From NCBI GenBank assembly GCA_023135745.1, contig JAGLSM010000149.1:1-5496 (forward strand): 5,496 nucleotides of DNA, written 5' to 3'. The position numbers were made by a program, and so were the translations under genes. The notes beneath the pieces are model-generated. The model was given only the letters and a program-made list of their open reading frames with translations, searched no databases and was not told the origin of the DNA. This document shows positions 1-5,496 of this stretch, one piece after another (positions within the stretch are counted from its first letter, which is position 1; each line of letters opens with the position of its first letter). The stretch comes from Spirochaetota bacterium (GTDB lineage: Bacteria > Spirochaetota > JAGLSM01).

Positions 1-159
1 TATGAAAAATTCAACACTATTATAGATAATAATATATAATGACCTATATTATAATAAAAAGTTAATACAGTTATACCGAAATTAATGAGAATTTTTTGGA
101 GTCAAATAAAACTTCGCGTCTTTGTAGGAGAAATCTTTTAAATTCCTCATTCGTAAAAT

Positions 160-171
160 CCGCCTTATATC
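160..171. repeat. 12-bp direct repeat, outer copy (CCGCCTTATATC)
   Basis: CCGCCTTATATC occurs here and again at 224-235, 64 bases away, and nowhere else that I noticed. This copy lies outside the RND gene, on the far side of the 20-bp palindrome. The two copies therefore flank the palindrome and the last seven or so codons of the gene. Confidence 0.6.
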
Positions 172-178
172 CCAGTAC

Positions 179-198
179 GGGACGCAGATCTGCGTCCC
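179..198. repeat. Perfect 20-bp palindrome just past the RND stop codon
   Basis: GGGACGCAGA followed by its exact reverse complement TCTGCGTCCC, one base after the TAG stop of the RND gene. As RNA it could fold into an 8-bp GC-rich stem with a GATC loop, strikingly GC-rich against its surroundings. In the minus (gene) direction the next bases are GTACTGGGATATAA, with no U-run, so it is not a canonical intrinsic terminator for the RND transcript. In the plus direction a T-rich tract begins about eight bases later (206-210). It could protect the mRNA 3' end, act as a weak terminator, or be one copy of a dispersed palindromic element. Confidence 0.7.
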
Positions 199-199
199 T

Positions 200-3100
200 C
201 TATGCCTTTTTCCTTTTAAATAACCGCCTTATATCATTATCAATCATATATAAAGCAGGTATAAGAAAAAGAGTAAGTGTCGTAGCAAAAACAAGTCCCC
301 AGGAAATCGCGAGAACCATTGGACCTACGGTAAAATCATAACCGCCGATTCCATAAGCGGTCGGCAGAAGTCCGGCAGCCGTTGTAACCGTAGTGAGAAG
401 AATCGGCCGCAGTCTTGTCCTTGCGGCTTCTATGACCATATCAATTAGATTCTTATTTTTTGCATTTTTTCTCTTTGTGTTTATAAAATCCATAAGAACA
501 AGCGAGTCATTCACAACAACTCCTGCAAGACCTATAATCCCCAATAATCCAAACATACTGAAATTGGTCCCATGAATTGTATAAGCAATAATTACACCTA
601 TTAGGCCGAATGGGATTGCGGCAATAACTATTAGCGGCTGACTGAATGAGTTGAACAAAAGAACCAGCAAGAAATAAATAGCAACAATTGCAACCATAAA
701 AGCCATTCCCAGCGATTCCATTGTCTTTGCGCTTTCTTCAGCCTCACCCATAATTTTAAATGTTACGCCGGTGTACTTCCCGGATATTTTTTCAAGTTTT
801 TTATTCAGGATTGTAAATACATTAACAGGGCTGGTATTCTGATCTATATTTGCTGAAATCTTTATTGTTCTGTCTCCATTATAATGGAAAAGCCTCTTGA
901 TAGACGTTTTTTCCCTGATATGTATTAAATCCCTGATTGGGATTAAACGCCCTTGAGTGTTTGAAATTTTGATTTTATTAAGGGTCTTGCGGTTACGTCT
1001 GAACCTGTCTCCCAGCATAACCCTGTAACCAATTCTTTCCTCCTGTGTCTGAAGATAGGTTACCACAGTCCCGTTAAACGCAGTGCGGATTGCCTCCGCC
1101 ACCTGATGCGAGTACAAACCGAATCTTGCAATCCTTTGATAGTTCAATTTTATTCGAAGTTCATCTTTTCCGGTTTCGTAATTATCATCAACCTCATAGG
1201 TCCCGATAAACAGCCCTGCCTTTGTTAACAATCCACGGTATCGCTGCATAACTTTTCTATATATCCCGGAAAGAATTTCCCCTGTACGAATCCTTTTTTT
1301 ACTTGAACCGGACTTGAAATAATATTGACCCTTTTTGATATTGAGTTCAAAAGCTTTTTTCAAGAATGCAGTATCTTCTTTATCCTTAAGTCCTCCTAGA
1401 ACCTGATTTTCAAACACATTTTTTTTAAAGGATTTATTTAGCCCTTCTTTTAAACTAAGAATGTTTTTTCTGAAATCAAATGTACCTGAAATATTATTAC
1501 GTTTAAATATTCGGGAAACAAACTTTCTGTCTTCTTCATTATTAAGCTTCTTTAGCAGGACTTTGTTAAAATAGCCGGATTTGTATGAAAGCTTAATTTC
1601 AAAAATACTTCTCAGATCCTTTAACGCCTGGATCCTCTGCTTGTCATTATTGCTTACAATCTCAAGTTCAATAGGCCTTCCTGCAGGAGGTCCCCCTGCA
1701 TCCACATAAAACTGGAATTTCTTAATTACTTTTATCCCGGACATTTTATCCGTCAGTTCTCTGATCATTTCCCGAGCCGTTATTTTACGGATATTGGCTG
1801 AAGTCATATATACGATTATTGTAAAATAATTAGAGTCCTCTGAACCTCCGAACATACCCTGCCCTACCTGGGTTATAAATGATTCAATAACATTTTTTGG
1901 GTACCCTTTTAAAGCCTTTTCAACAACCCTGATATCATCCGCGGTCTTTTTTAATGAACTCCCTCTTTTTGTCTGCCCCATTATGTAAAAAATCTTTGCC
2001 TGATCTTCATCAAACATAACAAACTTCATGTTTGTTACAGCATGCCATCCGGAAACCCCAAGCAATGTAATAAAAATGAGAACCAGAAAATATCTTTTTT
2101 GTAAAGCAAGCCTGATAAGCGGTTTGTATTTATTTTCAAGCCATATAAATAATTTTTTATCAGCACTTCTCTCTTTTTTCTTTTTAATCTTTTTCTGTCT
2201 GATCCTTGTATGAGAAAGGTGTTGAGGGAGAATAAAAAAAGCTTCAAAAAGACTTGCCAATAGCGTAAAAGCAATAACAAGAGGAATCTCATAAGCAAAA
2301 TCTCCTGCTGATCCTGACATAAAAAGTATTGGTAAGAACGCTATGATGGTAGTTGTAATGGTCGCCATAACAGGAAGACTAACTTCATAGACTCCATCAA
2401 GAGCAGCTTCCTTCCAGGTTTTACCTCCAAGATGATGACGGTAAATATTTTCAGCAATTATTATCGCGTCATCAACCAGCATACCCAGAACTATAATGAT
2501 TCCTGATAATGAAATAGTATTTAAAGTGACACCGGTTATATACATAAAAACAACAGAAAGAAAAATTGAAACGGGAAGCCCGGCCGTTGTCCATATTGCC
2601 GTTTTATAATTCAAAAAAAGAAACAGTATAATTACAACAAGAGCTAAACCTATTAACGCATTATTTAAAACAATTGACAGCTTATTGCGGGTTTCTTCTG
2701 ACATATCGTTGGCATAGTCGAAGATTATGTTTTTACCCTTTACCGACTCCGCATATTTTTTAACACATTCCTTAACCTGACTGATTGTTCTGATTATATC
2801 AGCATTTTCTTTTTTAATTATTGTAAGTCCAAAACCTTTTCTTCCATTGTATCTAATTATGGAAGTCTTTTTTTCATATGTATCAACAACCTTTGCTACT
2901 TCCTTAAGGCTTATTTTATTACCCTCAAAATTACTCCTGAGAATCGCGTTTTCTACATCTTTGATATTCTCAAATCTTGATACCGTTATAATCCCTTTCT
3001 CGGATATATAGGATTCAAGATTTCCTCCGGCTACATTAATATTCTGACTTTTTAAAGTCAGAATTATATCATTAAACGAAAGATGGTTCGCATTTAATTT

Positions 3101-3676
3101 ATCAATATCAACCTTTATCTGCACTTCCCGGTCATTTATACCCTTGGTATTAGCTTTACTGACCATTGACAGATTTTGGATTTGTTTTTTTAGTTCCTTG
3201 GTTCTATTAACCAATTGTCTTTCAGTCAGTTTATCGCTTGACAGAGCAACCTCAATAACAGGAAAATTCTGAACCTTCCATTCCCATATATACGGTTTGT
3301 TTTTTATTTCTGCCGGAAGAGTATTTACATTATCTACAGCACGGCGGATATCCTGCTTTACCTTTTCCAGATCCGATACATCAGACTCCATTGTTATCTC
3401 AATCTCTGAAAGGTTTTCTAAAGATATTGAAGTGTATTTTTGTATACCATCCACACCCTTAAGCTCATCTTCAATTGGAATAGTAACATTTAATTCAACA
3501 TCCTCAGGAGAGGCGCCCGGATAAACCGTAGTAATTGTAATCTTACGCATGTCAACCTTAGGAAGGCCTTCACGTTTAATAAGATTTGAAGAAATAATCC
3601 CAAGAATTATTATCCCCGCGAGCATCAAATTAACAAGCAGCGGTCTGTCTATAAAGTATTTAAATATATTTTTCAT
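200..3676 (-). CDS. RND-family efflux transporter, HAE1/AcrB-like, with an extra repeat-containing periplasmic segment
   Basis: This 1158-residue inner-membrane protein probably uses the proton gradient to export small molecules; the substrate cannot be read from sequence. Hydrophobic segments give the RND pattern: TM1 about 12-31, TM2-6 about 336-484, TM7 about 529-545 and TM8-12 about 988-1140, with large periplasmic loops after TM1 and TM7. The TM4 motif VLGMLVDDAIIIAEN carries the paired proton-relay aspartates D402 and D403. TM10 has GLAGVVVNDSLVLMDF, with N1056/D1057 where AcrB has lysine, as in many HAE1-type pumps. VYPGASPEDVE (51-61) and GGPPAGRPIELEI (661-673) are typical porter motifs. 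It is about 100 residues longer than AcrB because of a segment at about 690-808. The ATG lies 18 bases after the preceding stop; its ribosome site is weak (GAG, about 9 bases upstream), which suggests translational coupling. The stop is TAG. No adaptor or outer-membrane partner gene is visible. The family call is firm; the substrate is unknown. Confidence 0.96.
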   Translation of the reverse strand: MKNIFKYFIDRPLLVNLMLAGIIILGIISSNLIKREGLPKVDMRKITITTVYPGASPEDVELNVTIPIEDELKGVDGIQKYTSISLENLSEIEITMESDVSDLEKVKQDIRRAVDNVNTLPAEIKNKPYIWEWKVQNFPVIEVALSSDKLTERQLVNRTKELKKQIQNLSMVSKANTKGINDREVQIKVDIDKLNANHLSFNDIILTLKSQNINVAGGNLESYISEKGIITVSRFENIKDVENAILRSNFEGNKISLKEVAKVVDTYEKKTSIIRYNGRKGFGLTIIKKENADIIRTISQVKECVKKYAESVKGKNIIFDYANDMSEETRNKLSIVLNNALIGLALVVIILFLFLNYKTAIWTTAGLPVSIFLSVVFMYITGVTLNTISLSGIIIVLGMLVDDAIIIAENIYRHHLGGKTWKEAALDGVYEVSLPVMATITTTIIAFLPILFMSGSAGDFAYEIPLVIAFTLLASLFEAFFILPQHLSHTRIRQKKIKKKKERSADKKLFIWLENKYKPLIRLALQKRYFLVLIFITLLGVSGWHAVTNMKFVMFDEDQAKIFYIMGQTKRGSSLKKTADDIRVVEKALKGYPKNVIESFITQVGQGMFGGSEDSNYFTIIVYMTSANIRKITAREMIRELTDKMSGIKVIKKFQFYVDAGGPPAGRPIELEIVSNNDKQRIQALKDLRSIFEIKLSYKSGYFNKVLLKKLNNEEDRKFVSRIFKRNNISGTFDFRKNILSLKEGLNKSFKKNVFENQVLGGLKDKEDTAFLKKAFELNIKKGQYYFKSGSSKKRIRTGEILSGIYRKVMQRYRGLLTKAGLFIGTYEVDDNYETGKDELRIKLNYQRIARFGLYSHQVAEAIRTAFNGTVVTYLQTQEERIGYRVMLGDRFRRNRKTLNKIKISNTQGRLIPIRDLIHIREKTSIKRLFHYNGDRTIKISANIDQNTSPVNVFTILNKKLEKISGKYTGVTFKIMGEAEESAKTMESLGMAFMVAIVAIYFLLVLLFNSFSQPLIVIAAIPFGLIGVIIAYTIHGTNFSMFGLLGIIGLAGVVVNDSLVLMDFINTKRKNAKNKNLIDMVIEAARTRLRPILLTTVTTAAGLLPTAYGIGGYDFTVGPMVLAISWGLVFATTLTLFLIPALYMIDNDIRRLFKRKKA
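224..235. repeat. 12-bp direct repeat, copy inside the RND 3' end (CCGCCTTATATC)
   Basis: This is the second copy of CCGCCTTATATC. On the minus strand it encodes D-I-R-R in the C-terminal NDIRRLFKRKKA of the RND protein. Recombination or slippage between the copies would remove 64 bases, including the palindrome and the TAG stop, and shift the frame. Confidence 0.6.
1307..1576 (-). repeat. Tandem duplicated module (52-residue period) inside the RND porter loop
   Basis: RND residues 701-790 contain two copies of one module. Residues 703-737 align without gaps to 755-789 at an offset of 52. Ten positions are identical: F703/F755, L708/L760, L711/L763, E715/E767, D716/D768, F719/F771, F724/F776, N727/N779, G731/G783 and F735/F787. 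Many other positions are conservative (V/L, R/K, F/Y). The shared pattern is F-x4-L-x2-L-x3-ED-x2-F-x4-F-x2-N-x3-G-x3-F. The copies lie in a lysine-rich, hydrophilic stretch of about 120 residues (690-808) between an upstream strand matching the normal PC2 start (IELEIVSNND) and the normal continuation (IGTYEVDDNYETGKDELRI). I do not recognise the module. Confidence 0.75.
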
Positions 3677-3694
3677 GATTTTAACTCAACAATT

Positions 3695-3940
3695 TTATTT
3701 GTCACATGGAACAATATATAAAATATGTGACTTGTTTATTATCAAGGTGTTTTTAGTACGTTCCTTGTTTATTTTAGCATCAAAAACTGCTATGAATTTT
3801 TCATCAGTTGAAATAATGTCGCTTATCCTGCTTCGGGAATATGTTCCGGTAGTGGACATAATTTTCCCCTCAATTGATGTCCCGTCAGACATTTTGATTA
3901 TAAGTTTCTTTTCAACTCTTTTGAAATTTGACTCTTTCAT
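3695..3940 (-). CDS. Small beta-rich protein, resembles DUF6812-type proteins
   Basis: This 81-residue soluble protein has no signal peptide or membrane segment. It appears mostly beta: a strand pair around the turn MSDGTSIEGKIM (17-28), then SRISDIISTDEKFIAVFDAKI (37-57), and a closing strand pair TLIINKSHILYIVP (65-78). The order 'xxIxG..., R-x-SD-x2-x2-FI-x-V-x-DA, hydrophobic strand-INxxHIxxIxP' recalls small uncharacterised proteins I know as DUF6812, which look like a compact Sm/SH3-like barrel; this match is from memory. The start is well supported: GAAGGG at 3948-3953 lies 7 bases before the ATG. It sits 92 bases after the cyclase gene and 18 bases before the RND gene, so it is probably co-transcribed with both. 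No function can be assigned. A role in the response to c-di-GMP would be speculation, since it lacks recognisable PilZ motifs (RxxxR, DxSxxG). Confidence 0.8.
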   Translation of the reverse strand: MKESNFKRVEKKLIIKMSDGTSIEGKIMSTTGTYSRSRISDIISTDEKFIAVFDAKINKERTKNTLIINKSHILYIVPCDK

Positions 3941-4032
3941 TATCCATCCCTTCTCTTTTCAACCTTCTTTTGATTAGGGTATTTAAAACTCTCTGCATTG
4001 TGCTCAAATTACTAACGCTGATCGAGGCCGAA

Positions 4033-5160
4033 TCACCCATAAATTGTAATACAGTTTTTACCATTGAACTTCGAAGTATACATTGCTTTGTCTGCTCTTT
4101 TTAAAAGCTCATGTTCAGTCTCAGCATCAAGCGGATATGAAGCAACTCCTCCGCTTACGGTTATGGCATCGCCCTCTTCCTTTAAGAACTCTCTGATTCT
4201 TTCTGCTATTACCACAACTCCCCTTGAGTCTGTCTCAGGACATATGACAATAAATTCCTCACCGCCGTAACGGCAGATTGTATCTTCTTCTCTGCACGAT
4301 TTTTTTAGTATATCGCCCATTTTTTCGAGTATCTTATCAGCCTCCATATGACCATATGTATCATTAAATTTTTTAAAATCATCTATATCCAGAAGCAGCA
4401 CAGTAAGAGCTTCATTATACCTTTTTGATCTGTTCAATTCACTGCTGAGACAAATATCCAGGTATTTTCTATTATAGACCCCCGTAAGCTCATCAATCAA
4501 AGCATATTTCATTGTTCTTTCATAGAATCTAAGTTCAATTATTTTAGGATTTTTGAGGAATTTATTTATGTTAATGAAATAATCAAGAAGAGAAACACGA
4601 AACCCTATTTTTCTGCCAACCTTGATATTAAGAGAATTCATGTGTTTAAGTATTTCATTCCAGTAAAACTCAGCCTTCTCTCTTGTAAAGGTCAGATTAA
4701 CAAGAATCTTAAAGAGATCTATATAAAAATCATCTCCGCTCCTTTTATGGATTGCTTCGAATTCCTGTAAAATCTTATCTTCATTATCAGAGTCTTCATT
4801 TAGAATTACTCCAATTTCCCTGCCTAAGGAAATATTCCCGGTTTTTAACCTTTCAACTTCTGAACGCATTTCCATCAATTCATCCCTTGAGAGTTCTCCT
4901 ATTCTCTCAAAAGCGCTGATTGTGTCATATGCACTAATTAACTCCTGTTTCCCAAGGTCTACAGTTTTTTCATATGCTTTGAGCATTGATTCCTGAAAAA
5001 GACGTTCAGAATCCCCAAGGTTCAAGGTGTTTTCATACCCCTGCACTACAGACTCAAGAAATTGGTTAGTCTCTTCAGCATTTTCCAGCTTTTTCTTGGT
5101 TTCTTTTTTTAACTCTCTTAGAGTCTTCTGTAATTTTTTGATTTTCTCTTTATCTGTCAT
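4033..5160 (-). CDS. Diguanylate cyclase (GGDEF domain) with N-terminal coiled coil
   Basis: This 375-residue cytoplasmic enzyme should condense two GTP into the second messenger cyclic di-GMP. The C-terminal GGDEF domain spans about 213-375: DELTGVYNRKYL (223-234), LDIDDFKKFNDTYGH (257-271) with the first metal-binding aspartate, the active-site loop RYGGEEF (297-303), SGGVASYP (336-343) and ADKAMYTSKFNGKN (356-369). RxxD (R290, D293) lies exactly five residues before GGEEF, so the product-inhibition I-site is present. The domain therefore looks active and feedback-controlled. Residues 1-115 are charged and helical with three 21-residue repeats; 116-212 form a helical linker of unknown type. 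There is no membrane segment and no recognised sensory domain (PAS, GAF, REC). An in-frame TGA two codons upstream fixes this ATG as the earliest start; a weak GGA lies 7 bases before it. It is the first gene of the presumed operon. Confidence 0.95.
   Translation of the reverse strand: MTDKEKIKKLQKTLRELKKETKKKLENAEETNQFLESVVQGYENTLNLGDSERLFQESMLKAYEKTVDLGKQELISAYDTISAFERIGELSRDELMEMRSEVERLKTGNISLGREIGVILNEDSDNEDKILQEFEAIHKRSGDDFYIDLFKILVNLTFTREKAEFYWNEILKHMNSLNIKVGRKIGFRVSLLDYFININKFLKNPKIIELRFYERTMKYALIDELTGVYNRKYLDICLSSELNRSKRYNEALTVLLLDIDDFKKFNDTYGHMEADKILEKMGDILKKSCREEDTICRYGGEEFIVICPETDSRGVVVIAERIREFLKEEGDAITVSGGVASYPLDAETEHELLKRADKAMYTSKFNGKNCITIYG
4873..5061 (-). repeat. Three tandem 21-residue repeats in the cyclase N-terminal coiled coil
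   Basis: Cyclase residues 34-54, 55-75 and 76-96 align without gaps at a period of 21 residues (three heptads). Copies 1 and 2 are the clearest: FLESVVQGYENTLNLGDSERL against FQESMLKAYEKTVDLGKQELI, one residue out of phase at the last positions. The third, SAYDTISAFERIGELSRDELM, keeps the (A/G)(Y/F)E triplet (41-43, 62-64, 83-85), the leucine at 48/69/90 and E-x2/EL near the end. A heptad-multiple period fits a rod or dimerising coiled coil that would pair the catalytic domains. The role is inferred; the repeat itself is visible. Confidence 0.65.
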
Positions 5161-5246
5161 GCTTCAATCCAAAAAGTGAAATCATCACCAAATTATTAAA
5201 ATCTAAATAAGTCTTATACATCGATCTAAAATACCTGAACAATAAT

Positions 5247-5272
5247 TCAAACTACAAAGCACTATAGTTTGA
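5247..5272. promoter_or_regulatory. Perfect 8-bp inverted repeat, candidate operator (TCAAACTA-N10-TAGTTTGA)
   Basis: TCAAACTA (5247-5254) and TAGTTTGA (5265-5272) are exact reverse complements separated by ten bases. The centre-to-centre spacing of 18 bases is longer than one helical turn but still suits a dimeric regulator. The right arm overlaps the candidate -10 box of the minus-strand promoter and the left arm covers its predicted start point. A bound protein there would block transcription. It could alternatively form a weak stem in the leader RNA. No regulator gene is present to test against. Confidence 0.4.
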
Positions 5273-5290
5273 TATTATAGTATATCTCAA
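5261..5290 (-). promoter_or_regulatory. Candidate sigma70-type promoter of the cyclase-RND operon
   Basis: Read on the minus strand, TTGAGA (5285-5290) is followed after 18 bases by TATAGT (5261-5266). Transcription would begin near 5254 and give a leader of about 95 bases before the cyclase ATG. A perfect TATAAT also occurs on the minus strand at 5274-5279, but its nearest -35-like box (TTGAAA, 5294-5299) is only 14 bases away. AT-rich sequence makes chance matches common, so the exact boxes are uncertain. Confidence 0.35.
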
Positions 5291-5331
5291 TATTTTCAAT
5301 AGTTTTTTCGCAGAAACCGGAAATTTAATCA

Positions 5332-5418
5332 ATGGAAAAAAACATGATTAGACTTAATAAAGAGTGTGCGGTCCGAAAAATAGAGTCTTTAACAAAAGAA
5401 GGTTTGACATATTCTTAA
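5332..5418 (+). other. Short open frame of 28 codons, doubtful
   Basis: ATG at 5332 opens a 28-residue frame beginning MEKNMIRLNKE and ending LTKEGLTYS before TAA at 5416-5418. It lacks a clear ribosome-binding site, and its last codons overlap the -35 box of the plus-strand promoter. Its first four residues (MEKN) match those read from GTG at 5485, which may be coincidence in A-rich DNA. It could be a leader peptide or simply chance. Confidence 0.12.
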
Positions 5419-5432
5419 AAAAGTGTCATAAA
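5404..5432 (+). promoter_or_regulatory. Sigma70-type promoter pointing out of the window
   Basis: A perfect TTGACA (-35, 5404-5409) is followed by a 17-base spacer and CATAAA (-10, 5427-5432, four of six consensus matches). Transcription should begin near 5440, about 45 bases before the possible GTG start at 5485. The inverted repeat TGACA (5405-5409) / TGTCA (5424-5428), 14 bases apart, overlaps both boxes and could be a regulator site. Confidence 0.5.
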
Positions 5433-5462
5433 TAATACGAGGGTACTTCTATTAATTTAATT

Positions 5463-5484
5463 TATTCCAAAAGGAATATTGGAA
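5463..5484 (+). promoter_or_regulatory. Ribosome-binding site within two overlapping inverted repeats
   Basis: AAGGA (5471-5475) lies 9 bases before GTG at 5485. TATTCC-AAAA-GGAATA (5463-5478) would pair the GGA of this site. The overlapping TTCCAA (5465-5470) / TTGGAA (5479-5484) would leave AAGGA in the loop. The two stems cannot form together. Each is only six pairs of weak composition, so chance is possible. Confidence 0.3.
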
Positions 5485-5496
5485 GTGGAAAAAAAT
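5485..5496 (+). CDS. Possible start of a plus-strand gene, cut by the window edge
   Basis: Four codons are visible (GTG GAA AAA AAT, giving MEKN). The case rests on context: a ribosome-binding site with good spacing and an upstream TTGACA promoter. TTG at 5479 is in the same frame but too close to AAGGA. Nothing can be said about the product. Confidence 0.25.

Larger units (their letters stand above)
5161..5496. other. AT-rich divergent regulatory region, no complete gene recognised
   Basis: No long open frame exists on either strand here. The half next to the cyclase (5161-5300) contains an inverted repeat at 5247-5272 and candidate minus-strand promoter boxes. The distal half contains a good plus-strand promoter, a ribosome-binding site and a possible start at the window edge. 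The layout suggests a control region between the minus-strand operon and a plus-strand gene lying beyond the window. No tRNA, riboswitch or CRISPR pattern was seen. Confidence 0.5.

Noticed and set aside
29..52. Inverted repeat ATAATATA-N8-TATATTAT as a terminator for the operon
   Set aside because: The arms are pure A/T and so expected by chance here; no U-run follows on the minus strand.
179..198. The 20-bp palindrome as a standard intrinsic terminator
   Set aside because: The stem is good, but the minus-strand sequence after it (GTACTGGGATATAA) lacks the U-tract, so it was listed as a palindrome rather than a terminator.
96..341. Plus-strand open frame of 81 codons at the left end
   Set aside because: It lies mostly antisense to the RND gene and the palindrome, has no recognisable domain and only arises because the opposite strand is coding.
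2035..2298. Minus-strand open frame of 87 codons within the RND gene
   Set aside because: It is a shifted frame over a firmly identified RND coding region; the leucine/lysine-rich translation is a shadow of TM6 and the basic loop.
200..3676. TAG as a recoded sense codon in the RND gene
   Set aside because: The protein already ends as RND proteins normally do, shortly after TM12 with a basic tail, so TAG as a true stop is the simpler reading.
3549..3977. Plus-strand open frame of 142 codons
   Set aside because: It is antisense to the start of the RND gene and the whole small gene. Its sequence is low-quality, serine/isoleucine-rich, and there is no family match; the minus-strand genes explain this region.
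5274..5299. TTGAAA / TATAAT as the operon promoter
   Set aside because: The boxes match well but the spacer is only 14 bases, too short for a usual sigma70 promoter; kept only as an alternative -10.

Overview
The window is AT-rich DNA from what is most likely a diderm (Gram-negative-type) bacterium. It encodes a 12-helix RND exporter of the HAE1/AcrB type, which normally works across two membranes. The lysine/isoleucine-rich proteins and the style of the RND and diguanylate cyclase sequences would fit a low-GC spirochaete or a similar environmental lineage. That placement is an impression and was not tested.

Three genes lie head to tail on the minus strand and read from right to left. A GGDEF diguanylate cyclase (5160-4033) has an N-terminal coiled coil containing three 21-residue repeats. 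It is followed after 92 bases by a small 81-residue beta-rich protein (3940-3695) that resembles the uncharacterised DUF6812 type. After another 18 bases comes a 1158-residue RND transporter (3676-200). The spacing fits one transcription unit driven from the AT-rich region upstream of the cyclase. A plausible promoter and an 8-bp perfect inverted repeat sit there at about 5247-5290. No membrane-fusion protein or outer-membrane channel is present in the window, so the exporter is either an orphan or its partners are elsewhere.

The right-hand 336 bases (5161-5496) hold no convincing complete gene. They look like a divergent control region. A good sigma70-type promoter on the plus strand (TTGACA, 17-base spacer, CATAAA) is followed by a ribosome-binding site inside overlapping small inverted repeats. 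A possible GTG start lies at 5485, running off the window. The left-hand 199 bases lie downstream of the RND gene. They contain a perfect 20-bp palindrome one base past its stop codon and one copy of a 12-bp direct repeat whose other copy lies inside the 3' end of the gene. No other gene was recognised there.

The most unusual feature is an extra segment of roughly 120 residues in the second periplasmic porter region of the RND protein. It contains a gapless tandem duplication of a module with a 52-residue period. Also worth a look are the palindrome with an open frame beyond the RND stop, the repeated coiled coil of the cyclase, and the linkage of a c-di-GMP synthase with an RND pump through a small unknown protein.
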